Made by a program: the position numbers and the translations under genes. The notes under the pieces were generated by a model. The model was not told where the DNA came from. It did no database searches and saw only the letters and a program-made list of their open reading frames with translations. A DNA stretch of 64,000 nt, taken from positions 9,435,167 to 9,499,166 of the forward strand of contig NW_017189517.1 of assembly GCF_001704415.2 (NCBI RefSeq), given 5' to 3'. Positions 22,470 through 33,279 of this stretch are shown piece after piece (the stretch's first letter is position 1; every line of letters starts with the position of its first letter). This DNA is from Capra hircus (lineage: Eukaryota > Chordata > Mammalia > Artiodactyla > Bovidae).

Positions 22470-23834
22470 TCAGGTAGACACAAATTTCACCTGCCTTGGC
22501 TACCCTCACATTTTCAAATCTCCTTTCTTTCTTTCTTTGCCTATCCAACCATATTGCCTTCTCTCCTGACATTGCCAGACTTCAGTATCACATGTAACTG
22601 TCTGTACAGTGTACCTGTAATTCTGGCCACTCAGATCCTAAAGACAGATCTTCAGGCAAGAACCACAACAGCAATCGGACAAATAAAGCAAAGACAAAAA
22701 ACTAACAAAACAAAACCAAAGAGCACAGGGTGGAGATCAGGGCCAGAGGATGTAGTGAAAAGAGGTGCAAATCTGGGCATGATCTAGGAGCCTAGCAGTT
22801 GGTACTGGGACACTGGGTCCATATTAACTTCCCTGAGGGGATTTCATGTCCCACTAGGGTTGATGCAAGGACAAATCACAGACTACAGAAGCCTATATTC
22901 TTTCTGTATTATCTCATGCATCCCCCTAATCCCAGAAAAACAAATGGGACAGAACTGTTTTATAGTTTTTCTTACTGACTGCATTAAATTCTTTGTGAAG
23001 CTAATGAAGTTTAAGCTTTAGGACCCTTCGCTTGAACAGACTTGGAGGGATCTAGCAACATGCTGACATACTGGTCAAATACTTTTGCAAACTTTGCAAA
23101 AATGAGGTATTCTACTGCCTACACAACCAAAGTAAAAGTACCTCCACTAGAGCTTCTCATACTTTTTCTTTATGGTAAAGTAACTGCTAGAGTAACTGCA
23201 TGTAGATTCAACTAAAGGAAGTCTGAGTTGAAAATATATCTAGTTTGGGTTTAATTGGAATGTTCATGTGGTCTACAGTCACTTCTGAGTACATGTAAGT
23301 TTTTGCTAGCCATCTCAATGTAGGAATGCCTCCTGGGAATATTCCTAATTCATTCATGACATCAGTTGTATCATGTCCCTAAGGTAAAGGCCAGAGAGTG
23401 TATCATGCCCCCCCCATAGTAGCAAGCACAGAAGTATACAATTAGTGGAAGAAAAACTAGATTTGAAATGTATGGAAACAGAAGCTAGTCTGGGGGCAAT
23501 TCTTCTAGTCATTAGATGTGTATCATTACAAGTGGAGGATTTAATTCTAACCAATGCTAGTCAAAATAGAAGTTCTCTTCTGTACAAATGAACTTAACAG
23601 TGTCACTTGTATAATTATAAATACACTATACACGTTTTTCCATTTTAGTGAGAATCGGGCAAAATAGAATTTATCATTATTCTGGAATCCATGGGGAACA
23701 AACCTGTAGCAGTATTACAAAATTTCTGTGTAGTATTTAATGCATCTCAAAGTATTAGCATATAAATACACTAACAAAAAGATTTAAATTCTTTGCTGAT
23801 TTGATATAAAATACTGAATCAATAAAGATATTAT
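22470..23834. other. Unassigned
   Basis: No gene or repeat recognised. A TTTCTTTCTTTC run is near 22525. Confidence 0.4.
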
Positions 23835-24305
23835 AAAACTCATAACATGGGAAGAAATATTTGCAAGTCGTATGGCCGATAGGCAGTTAATATCTAACAT
23901 ATATAAATAGCTCATAGAACTCAACATCACAAAAGCAAACAATCCAATTTAAAAATGAGCAGAAGAAATGAATAGACATTTTTCCAAACAGGAAATGCAG
24001 ATGGCCAACAGGCACATGAAAAGATGTTCAACAATGGTAATCATCAGGGAAATTCAAATCAAAAGCTCTCACCTGTCAGTATGGCTAAGCATCAAAAAGA
24101 GCACAAATAACAAATGCTGGGAGGATCTGGAGAAAAGGATCCTTGTACACTATGGGTGGGAATGCAAATTGGTGCAACCACTGTGGAAAGCGGTATGGAG
24201 GTTTTATTTTAAAAACTAAAAATATATAACTACCATATGACTCAGCAAAATTTCACTACTGGATATATGTTAATAAAAACCCTAAAAACAAAAAACACTA
24301 ATTCA
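23835..24305 (+). mobile_element. L1 LINE, ORF2 C-terminal fragment
   Basis: Canonical L1 text: 'aacaggcacatgaaaagatg', 'gggaaattcaaatcaaaag', 'ccttgtacactatgggtggg', 'ccatatgactcagcaaaatt'. No long frame remains. Confidence 0.9.
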
Positions 24306-24307
24306 AA

Positions 24308-24412
24308 AAGCATAAGACTCCATGCTTCCAATGCAAGGAGCACAGGTTCGATCCCTGGTCAGGGAACTAAGATTCCACATGCCACTCGGTGTGGCCAAAA
24401 AACAAAAAAAAA
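24308..24412 (+). mobile_element. CHR-type tRNA SINE
   Basis: The phrases 'ataagactccatgcttccaa', 'cacaggttcgatccctggtc', 'agggaactaagattccacat' and 'gtgtggccaaaaaac' give a tRNA-derived SINE of the CHR group (cetacean, hippo, ruminant), with an A-rich tail. It follows directly on the L1 fragment. Confidence 0.8.
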
Positions 24413-26418
24413 CAAATGAAGAAAGTACAGAGGTGCAATGGACAGAGAAAGAGATGGGAAAGAAGTCAGAAAAGCTATAGAAAAAGGAATTGGAACACAC
24501 AGGAATCTAAAGAGCTGGATACTATACATCAGTAGAACTGGAAATGTAATGCTCATTTCCCCAACAATTGCCTTTAAGTAAAAAAGCTTCACACTATTGA
24601 AAAAAAAAAAAAGAACCCAAACCAAAAAAAGAAGAAGAAATAAATCAAATCCAGGAATATAACTATATGTTTTGCAGCCACTCACTCCCACCTCCCACAT
24701 GTTAACCTCATACTAGTTTAGTTTCCCCACACTATTTTTTTTCAGGTTCAAAAGCATTTTTAAATCTAAAGAGCAAAAGAAAAAAAAAAAGATAGAAAGA
24801 TAGCTAGAGATATTGATCTGGATGTGTATTATAGACTTAGAATCTATATATGTAGCAGGAAGGGTGAAAGAAATAGACGCCAAGGATATTCTTAAACTTC
24901 TGCTTCAAATTAACATCTCCTCCAAAATCTAGTGGTTTTCCACTGAACTACCATGTTACACTGTTTCATATTGCTCTAAAATGGAATAGTCAGATGAGTG
25001 CAATGACAGCAGATTCTAACATGGAACTTCCATCACCCCAGAGCCAAGATGCTCTTTCGTCTTCTAGCAACCCACTCACTACTTTGTATTCAACCTCAAC
25101 TGCAAATTGTTCTGACTCCAATATCCTTAGTTCTCATTGGTCAAACTGTGTATAGAACTGCCAATTTTTCACCCACTAACTCAGCACACTTTGATTGTGT
25201 GCTACTTCTGTAACAGGAGCCATGCCAGGCCCTGGGAGTACAGCAATGATGGGACCCAAATTTCCACCTGTGAGCAGCAGAGAGTCCAGATTGGGAGACC
25301 TTTAAGTGGACAGGCAACTAAAGCATGGAGCAGCAAGGTCTGTGGCAAGGGATACACAAATTACAAAAGAGGGACAAGGGAAGAGGATAAGGAGCCATGG
25401 AGGCTTCCTCCAAGAAATGATGTCTGGGTTCCACTAAAGCCCGGCCTTTGCTATTGTCAATCACGAGCCCTGTGAGAACAAGGACTGTTTGTCATGTCAC
25501 CAGTGCATCCTTAGTACCAAGGAGAGTGGCTGGGACTCAACAAATGATACTCAGGATATATGCCTTTCTTTATAAAGGTTACAAGGGAAAGAATCTGCTT
25601 AAACAATTTTCTCCTTCCATTTTCACAGCAGAAAGCATATTCGTCGTGAATGTGTGCTAAATAAATAAATGAATGGGGAAAACAAATATTTAGGGAATGA
25701 GACGGTTCAGTTCCATAACTGTCCAGAAGGACAGTTCCATTCACTAAGCTTTGAGCGCCATTCTTGGGTGCTGGGGTACGGAATGGCTTAGACACAGGAC
25801 CTGTCTTCAGACTGCTTGTTGTCTGCTGGGGTGACAATGCAGGAAGACAGACGAGTGATGACTCTGTGTCTTAAGGTCATTTGGGTGTGAAGACATCTTA
25901 TCCCTCAGCAGATAGAAAGATGCATGAGCGAGGCAGATGTGGCTTTGGCAAAACGTTCTTTGAGCCACTTCCAACTCCATGACAGCCTGGACACTTTCAG
26001 AGTAACTCCTCTCATTAGAAGAAATGGCAAGTTATCAAGAACTTCAGCTTTTGTTCATATCAGTACTAGGATTTTAAGTTTTTGGAGAAATCTGCTGAAA
26101 ATGTATAATCATGTTTCAAAGAATGCAAATCTTACACAGTCTGTTTGCTTCAGTTTAAATTTTAATGTAACTAATGCTCAAGCCACCCTTGAAAGCAATG
26201 GAAGACTCCAGGGTGGAGATGAATGCATTTCTAGGACTAGAGAGTAGTGGAAGGAAGGGAGGGTTTGCATATGCTCATTGGAAATTAGAGTTTAAATATA
26301 GACTATGAGTTCTAAAGTTATTTGTCTTGGTGCGTCATCCACCATCCTAAGAAATCTAGACAGAATTTAGCCAAAATCTAGATGATAGATAAGCTAGGAA
26401 GGATGGCACACTTTGAAG
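24413..26418. other. Unassigned, with old repeat relics
   Basis: At about 25196-25420 and 25738-25860 there are two relics of one ancient repeat: 'gccaggccctgggagtacag', and 'tgctggggtacggaatggct' with 'gacctgtcttcagactgctt'. Between them, 25440-25560 looks like an L2 3' part. The frame 25924-26247 (107 codons) has no recognisable domain. Confidence 0.45.
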
Positions 26419-26420
26419 TA

Positions 26421-26500
26421 TTGGGTTAGCCAAAAAATTCATTCGGGTTTTTCTGTACTATTGTACGGAAACATCCGAACGAATCTTTTGGCCAACCTAA
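26421..26500. mobile_element. Mariner-type MITE, hairpin-forming
   Basis: An 80-bp near-perfect palindrome with a TATT centre. Left arm from TTGGGTTAGCC to TTTTTCTGTAC, right arm from GTACGGAAAC to GGCCAACCTAA, about 30 of 38 positions complementary by eye, TA on both sides. If transcribed, it would fold into a stem of about 38 bp. I recall the ruminant miR-2284/2285 family as having this kind of sequence (AAAGTTCGTTCGGGTTTTT-like arms). That link is from memory and unchecked. Confidence 0.88.
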
Positions 26501-26837
26501 TACATTGGCTATGACCCTGATTCAAGCTAGAGTTGTGTTTTGCTTGGTCACCACAGCGTTTAAAAAATCAAAAGGAAGAAGACTTTGAAAGCCTTTAGCT
26601 ACAATCAGCTCACTCTGCTTAGCCACGACTCTCACCATTTCTTATTGTCTCACCCTCACCCACTCTGCCTGGCCCTTGAGAAGGCATTTGGCTCTTTGAC
26701 ATAGTGGCGTTTTGTTCCTGTTCAACAGCTAAATGAGCAAATGCTTCAAACTGGCACTATAGAACTCTTAACATTAGGGGAAACTGTAAGAGTGCCAGCA
26801 GGTGAGCAAATGGCAGTGAGCGGAGCTGAGACTGTGA
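26501..26837. other. Unassigned
   Basis: No gene or repeat recognised. Confidence 0.4.
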
Positions 26838-26946
26838 CCATGCTCATGCTCAGTTGCTAAGTCGTGTCTGACTCTCTGTGACCCTATGGACTGTAGCCCG
26901 CCAGGCTCCTGTATCCTTGGGATTTCGCAGGCAAGAACACTGGAGG
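26838..26946 (-). mobile_element. Bov-tA SINE, partial
   Basis: Reverse body from 'accatgctcatgctcagttg' to 'ggcaagaacactggag'. The head half is missing. Confidence 0.88.
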
Positions 26947-27574
26947 ACTGGAATCTTGCCCTAGCTCCTCACTGCTCTATACCTTGGGCCCCTCATTTGC
27001 CAGCAATGTCCCTGACCGCTGCCAGAGTCCTAGAAGTAAAGGTGGACCAAGAGGACCACTCCCTCCAAAACCTGCTGTGTTTCCACTTCCGGGATGGGAA
27101 ACTACTTCCGGGATGAGTCCTTCCTCATTTTCCATCCCCAGCAACTGGAGACGTAGAACAACACAAGAAGAGGAGAAAGATAGTTCTGGCATTACCTGGG
27201 GGGGACAGAGGGGAGAGACAGAATCAAGAGCACAGAGTGTAATGGTAAAGGTGAAGAGGAAACGAGGAAAAGTAAAGCAAGGAAGAGGAAGTGCAAAGAG
27301 AACTTGAGACAGGCCTGGTGATTATGAGTGGGCAAAGGCTTCTCTACCCCTCCCCGTTCAAAAAGTCCCAACACTGGAAGGTGCTGAGAGTATCTACTTG
27401 GCACAACCTTCTTCCTATGCTGAGGAAGGAAAGGAGCTTAGGAGACAAGTGACTTACTTGAGGTCACACAGTGAGTGACTTGCTGAGCTGCACCTTGAAC
27501 TAAGGTGGCCTGTAATTTTCCAAGCTCTTTTCACTCACAGCCATGCAATAGCAGGTGGAGTTGCTTGGGGGTAA
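26947..27574. other. Unassigned, purine-rich stretch
   Basis: Purine-rich around 27150-27310. 27425-27540 is MIR-like ('acttgaggtcacacagtgag'). No gene. Confidence 0.4.
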
Positions 27575-28146
27575 GCAGATGGTGACTGCAGCCATGAAAT
27601 TAAAAGACGCTTACTCCTTGGAAGAAAAGTTATGACCAACCTAGATAGTATATTCAAAACCAGAGACATTACTTTGCCGACTAAGGTCTGTCTAGTCAAG
27701 ACTATGGTTTTTCCTGTGGTCATGTATGGATGTGAGAGTTGGACTGTGAAGAAGGCTGAGTGCTGAAGAATTGATGCTTTTGAAGTGTGGTGTTGGAGAA
27801 GACTCTTGAGAGTCCCTTGGACTGCAAGGAGATCCAACCAGTCCATTCTGAAGGAGATCAACCCTGGGATTTCTTTGGAAGGAATGATGCTCAAGCTGAA
27901 GCTCCAGTACTTTGGCCACCTCATGCGAAGAGTTGACTGATTGGAAAAGACTCTGATGCTGGGAGGGATTGGGGGCAGGAGGAGAAGGGGACGACCCAGG
28001 ATGAGATGGCTGGATGGCATCACCGAGTCGATGGACGTGAGTTTGAGTGAACTCTGGGAGTTGGTGATGGGCAGGGAGGCCTGGCGTGCTGCGATTCATG
28101 GGGTCGCAAAGAGTCAGACACGACTGAGCGACTGAACTGAACTGAA
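27575..28146 (+). mobile_element. BovB 3' fragment
   Basis: Forward BovB from 'gcagatggtgactgcagcc' to the 3' tail 'gactgaactgaactgaag'. The ORF2 C-terminal frame is interrupted by TGA codons. Confidence 0.95.
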
Positions 28147-28379
28147 GCATTTCCTCCTAGCTGTCTCTTCCAAAGTCAATGTTTCCTCACTTTGGAGTAT
28201 TGGAGGGCGCATTCATCCAAGTGTAAGCCCCTAGCACCTGTCAGGCACTGTACTTGACTCTGGAGATGCATCAGCAAGGAAACAAGGTCTATTCTACTGC
28301 TGGACACAGACTAGGTGTGTAGGAGCTCCTGGCCAACTGTCTCAGGAGTGCTACCCAACAGAGCTGGAATCTGAGGCAC

Positions 28380-28655
28380 AATTGTGAACCATGTGTGTAA
28401 TTTTTATTTTCTGGTAGCACTATTTAAAAAGTGAAAAAAAAAAGCACAGCTGAAATTATTTTAGTAATGTATTTAACACTGAATCATTTCCACATGTAAA
28501 ATATGAAAATTATTACTGAGATATTTAGCACTCTTTTTTTTTTTTCTGTAACCAAGTCTTAAAAATCTAGTGTGTGTCCCCTGCTTACAGCACACCTCAA
28601 TTTGGGCTAGCCACATTTCAAGTGCCCGTGTGGCTAGTGACCACAGTGCTGGACT
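28380..28655. repeat. Ancient interspersed repeat, probably a DNA transposon
   Basis: The phrases 'ttattttctggtagcacta', 'agcacacctcaatttgggct' and 'cacatttcaagtgcccgtgt' followed by 'ggctagtgaccacagtgctg' match a common old mammalian repeat. I cannot name it with certainty. Confidence 0.5.
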
Positions 28656-30086
28656 GGGCAGGCCTAGAGTGAGTGTCAGAATCTGCTCCCAAACACCTAA
28701 CTCGGCTGAATGCCAGCTTAATCTGTCTGGGGCTTCAGAGTCTATGGAGCTTATGAGTCCACAGCTTGGCCACATAAAGCTGGGAAGTGAAGTAGAGGGG
28801 ACAGAGGAAGGCAGGTTTCAGAACAGAGTTGACCTTAGACCTTTAAGTATGTCATGATTTTGCCTATTCACAACACATTCTAAGCTACTCAGCAAGTGAA
28901 CAAGTGTACATCCACAGTTGCAAGTCTTTGTCATCAGTTATAGAAACTTCATGCTAGTTGAGTGGAATAACAAAATTAGTGGTGGCCCTGCTCTTTGTGT
29001 TAACCAATCTAGTATCTGTTCTAGACAGAGACAAGAAAATCCAATTCAATCAACTGCTTCAGGTGTTCACACCAGTATATAAATTACTCACTGGAGGAAA
29101 CCCAAAATTTCACTGTGGGTTGAAAAGGCCTGAGGAACACAAATCTGTCAACAAACACGACAGTGACCTTCTTGAGTCTGAGGGTTCCCAAAGGTCACTA
29201 GACTGAGCACAGGAGAATGTTAAGGGTCCACTCAAACTTAAGCATTCTGGCCTGGCCCTGGGACCTCAGCCTTCCCATAGTGGACAGTGCCCTAGTCTCA
29301 AAGCTTTTTTTTCCTCAACAATTTCTACTTACAACTCAGTTGTTGTCTGGGTCTATCAGCCCAAGAACACTGTTTCCACCATTTGTTTCTACTGTTTCCA
29401 CCAGGTAAGCTGAAGTTGCATGGTGGAACAGCTCTCAAGCTGGATAAGGCAAAAAGTTAGCATCACAGAGTGGTCTGCATTGCTTGCTACCTTCATCCCA
29501 GCCTGCATATTACCATCTTTTTGAAACCAGGGTTTGGAGATCCTAGAATATGAAGATTAAATTCTAAGTGGGTTCAGATTTCATTTTGTTTCCAGGATCC
29601 TATCCTGTTAGAGCAAGAAGGGACTTTAGAGGTGATCTAGTTCCATTTCTACTCCTTTGTATTACAGATGGAGAAGCTGAAACGCAGAGACAGGAAGTGA
29701 CTGGACTAAGAACTCACTGGAAGATACCAAGACCAAGGGCGTTCAGTGTCATATTCAGTGATCTTTACAGCATTTACAGCTGCTTCCTGATTTTGAGAAG
29801 GCAAAAGTGTTTCAGGGTATCATGGACATACAGTGAATGTCAGCTGTTTATTCAGTGGATACTCTGACCTCAACCTCATACCTGAGGAATCAAGATATTC
29901 AAGGTTGTTTTTCCAGTCCTGAGATACTTTCACTTTTTGGACTACACATGGCTATAAAGTATACCAACATGTCCTCTCTTGCTCTCTTTGTTTTTCCTTT
30001 CAAGAAGTAGATATTTTTTTGCATTTTCTAGATCTCCACTGGAGCCCCATTCCAATGAGATTATACCCACCATTCTTGCCCTTACC
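28656..30086. other. Unassigned, with an old repeat at about 29604-29740
   Basis: 29604-29740 shows 'gggactttagaggtgatcta' and 'acagatggagaagctgaaac', an old mammalian repeat phrase. No gene elsewhere. Confidence 0.4.
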
Positions 30087-30093
30087 TACCATT

Positions 30094-30320
30094 TGGTAAG
30101 TGTTAAGTTGCTTCAGTCCTCTCCGACTCTTTCCGACCCCTCAGACTGCAGCCCACCAGGCTCCTCTGTCCATGGGATTCTCCAGGCAAGAATACTGAAG
30201 TGAGCTGCCATTTCCTTCTCCAGGGATCGTCCCAGCCCAGGGATCGAACCCGCATCTCTTTTGTCTCCGGCATTGACAGGCGGGTTCTTTACCACTAGCG
30301 CCATCTGGGAAGCCCCTAGG
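30094..30320 (-). mobile_element. Bov-tA SINE
   Basis: Full reverse Bov-tA ('gttgcttcagtcctctccga' to 'gccatctgggaagcccc'). A 7-bp direct repeat taccatt flanks it (30087-30093 and 30321-30327). Confidence 0.93.
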
Positions 30321-30327
30321 TACCATT

Positions 30328-31717
30328 GTCACCTCCAAATCTGGCAATAGGGTTTCACAGTGACGAGTGCGCCCTCTGCTGACTGAATGTCTGTCCTGCA
30401 CTGATGTCTGCATAATTCACACTTGCACGTTTGGAGCCTCAGCTACATGAGAGATACAGAAACACAAACAAGACATGAATGAGGGTTTCCTCATTTCTTA
30501 TCAAGAATCCACACATATTTTTGGTCAAATCAATGTTTTGTTACTCCTAATCAGCTCTTATCATGAGAAAACTATTATTGAAGAGGCTGCCAAGTTTTGA
30601 TTTTCTACAGATCCTGCCAGAAAAGTACATTTCCAGCATTTGCTGTCCTTCCACCCTATACAAAAAGTTCACATGTATAAACAGTGCTTTCGACATGTGG
30701 ACTGCAACTCAGCACAATAACAAGCTTTTAAAATAGAACTTAAAAGGGGCCACTTTCCTGGGAGCATGAAAAGTAATTAGAAATACATTTTGAGTCCTTC
30801 CTAGATCCCCAGCTCTCCTGGGGCGTGCTTTAGGACATGTCACTTTTCTCACACGCCTCCTCCTGCCCTCCCCCCACCAAAGCTGCCTTGGGGGCCTCTC
30901 ATACTCAAGCCTTTTCAGCTGGAGGCCTCTCAGAACTCTCCCAGAATTGTTTTCCATAGGGGCCATTGCTTTCCCACTCTCCCTTCCTTCTTTCCTTCCT
31001 TCTTTCTTTTTTTCCCCTTTCCTTTCCTTCTCCCCTCCTTCCTTTCTTCCTCCCTTCCATCCTGCCTGAGAGTAACAGAGGCACCTTCAAGGCAAGCGCG
31101 CAGGGTTGACACTGGGATGCATTTGCTACCTGCAGCGAAGTGTAGATACCACAGAGGAACAAACACCAACCCGTAAGGAAGTTGCTCAGACTTCATTGAC
31201 GAAGCTTAGATCTAGTTGGAGGGTAGAGGTCTGTATCTCTTGTTTGTCTGCACATTCTCTCAAACCACCTGAGGGATTGGCACATCCCGGGTTCTGCTTG
31301 GGATTCTGACTTCACTGTAGTTAGATTCTCTGTGAAGACTCAGGGATGAGAGGACAGGAAAGCTGTTTCAAAGAGTTTTAGAAGGAGAAGGAGAGAGAGG
31401 TCAAGGGATGGCTCAAGATAAACCTCAGATTGAGGCAGGAAAAGAAGCAAAATGAAACCACCAGACCGAGAGGGTGAAATAAATCCAAGAGAATCCAGGA
31501 GGAAGAATGCTGAACAAAACCCTACTTCCTATTCAACTCCTGGAAGGCCTTGTGCAGAGACAGAATAATTAGGCCCTTCCCCAGATGTCAATCCAGTTCA
31601 CACCTTTGCTACAAGTGGCCAATGTCAGCCACCTTTAATTCCTAGCTAAGCAGCCCGTGGCCACTGCTTCTGAATCTAACTGAGGGAGACCCGGAAATCC
31701 AGTTAGAAAGGACAATT
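30328..31717. other. Unassigned
   Basis: No gene recognised. It contains the pyrimidine tract listed separately. Confidence 0.4.
30970..31068. repeat. Polypyrimidine (CCTT)n-rich tract
   Basis: Nearly 100 bases of C and T on the plus strand with very few purines, built from CCTT/CTTT units. Partial mirror symmetry makes it a candidate H-DNA (triplex) former. Confidence 0.8.
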
Positions 31718-31728
31718 GCTAGAATTCA

Positions 31729-31991
31729 GTTCAGTTCAGTTCAGTTGCTCAGTCATGTCCGACTCTTTGAGACCTCATGGGATGCAGCACGCCAGGCTTC
31801 CCTGTCCATCACCAACTCCCCAAGCCTACTCAAACTCATGTCCATCACATCGGTGATGCCATCCAACCATCTCACCCTCTGTCTTCCCCTTCTCTTCCCA
31901 CCTTCAATCTTTCCCAGCATCAGGGTCTTTTCCAGTGAGTCAGTTCTTTGCATCAGGTGGCCAAAGTATTGGAGTTTCAGCTTCAGCATCA
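31729..31991 (-). mobile_element. BovB 3' fragment with perfect TSD
   Basis: Reverse BovB tail and C-terminal ORF2 part. The 11-mer gctagaattca is repeated at 31718-31728 and 31992-32002, fixing the insertion as about 263 bp. Confidence 0.95.
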
Positions 31992-32029
31992 GCTAGAATT
32001 CATGTTGACAATAATTCAAGGTATGGGCT

Positions 32030-32033
<4 letters not shown>

Positions 32034-32077
<44 letters not shown>
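32034..32077 (+). repeat. (GT)n microsatellite, about 22 units
   Basis: An uninterrupted GT run just downstream of the BovB insertion. It is probably polymorphic. Confidence 0.97.
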
Positions 32078-32079
<2 letters not shown>

Positions 32080-33279
32080 GGGTGAATCAAGATACCTTAG
32101 GAGATGATAGGTAAATTGTTGAATATAATGGCTATCACAAATTCTCTCTCCAATTTAATTAGAAGCTAGAAAAGATCATCAAGAAAAAGTTTAGCAGCAC
32201 CCGTTACTGTTGAGAAAAACAGCCCTAGACTGAAGAAAATAGCACGTTTGGAGTGGGATGGGGAGTGCCGGGTTCGTGGGCTTGTGGTGTGTGTGAGGTG
32301 AAGCTGAGAGTTGGTGGCTGCTGCCCCGTTTCCGGAGGCGGTGGAAGCTTATCTCAGCCGCCGCCCCCAGCCGATGCAGGACAGTTAGAGATGGGGGCAG
32401 CTCACCCCCACCCCCTCAGGACGCGGCACGCCTAAACTTTCTACTTTTGTTCCTTTGATGAGAGGTTTCCTGGATCTGACGACCAGTGGAGACCTGGGGT
32501 GGGGCGTGAATTTGTGGGCCCTGAGAATATGTGTGAGAGCAAACATCCCAGGCTGCTAAGAGATGAGCGTGTGTCTTCCCAATTTGTGGAGATCGGCTTG
32601 AATTGCGCCCGGGGAAGCAAGGCCAAGCGGATCAGTTTTTAACAGCTTTGTGGGGGTGTCACTGGGAACTTCGGGTCCAGTTTCTTCGCGACAAACCGTG
32701 AAGTGTGCCAGGTGCTGTACCAAGAAGTGGAGATCTCCGGTCACTGCGTTTGGCTTTGGGCTCGGGTCAAGTTTTTCGGTGCCACGCTCCCCACTCCGCA
32801 GACCTGCTGCCCCTTACCGCATCCTCTGGGCCTGGAGGGCGCCGGCGTGGTCCTAGACCTCAACCCTGGCACCGTCTCCCCCACCCGGTCTACCTGTAGC
32901 TCTGGGTCTCTGGAACCCCGGGCTGGGCCGTTTAATGAGTGGATTGTGCAGCTCTCTCTGTTGATCTAATACGAGTGCACCGTGAATCTGAAAAATAAAT
33001 AGAAGGACCGAACATACGATTCTCCATAGTGAAAAGTCTTTTCGAATAAATAAAAAAAGGCAGAGTTTTCACTGTTGAATGTAAATTCCTTTGCAGTGGA
33101 ACGAATCATTTCAAGGATAGTTCACGTTGTCCTAACAACGCGGGTGAATGGCCAGGGTCCTTCTTTTTGTTAAAGATATGTTTTCTTTCTTTCAGTCAGA
33201 ACTGATGATGATACCTCTTTCACGCTCTGTCCTCCGGGATCGTAAATCTCCACTCCCAGCTACCCAAATTTCACTTTCA
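32078..33279. other. Repeat-free flank of the CpG island
   Basis: Mixed composition with CpG-rich patches at 32320-32440 and 32800-32920. No repeat and no recognisable exon. A 3' splice-site-like sequence, 'gttttctttctttcag', ends at about 33196, but nothing coding follows it. Confidence 0.5.
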
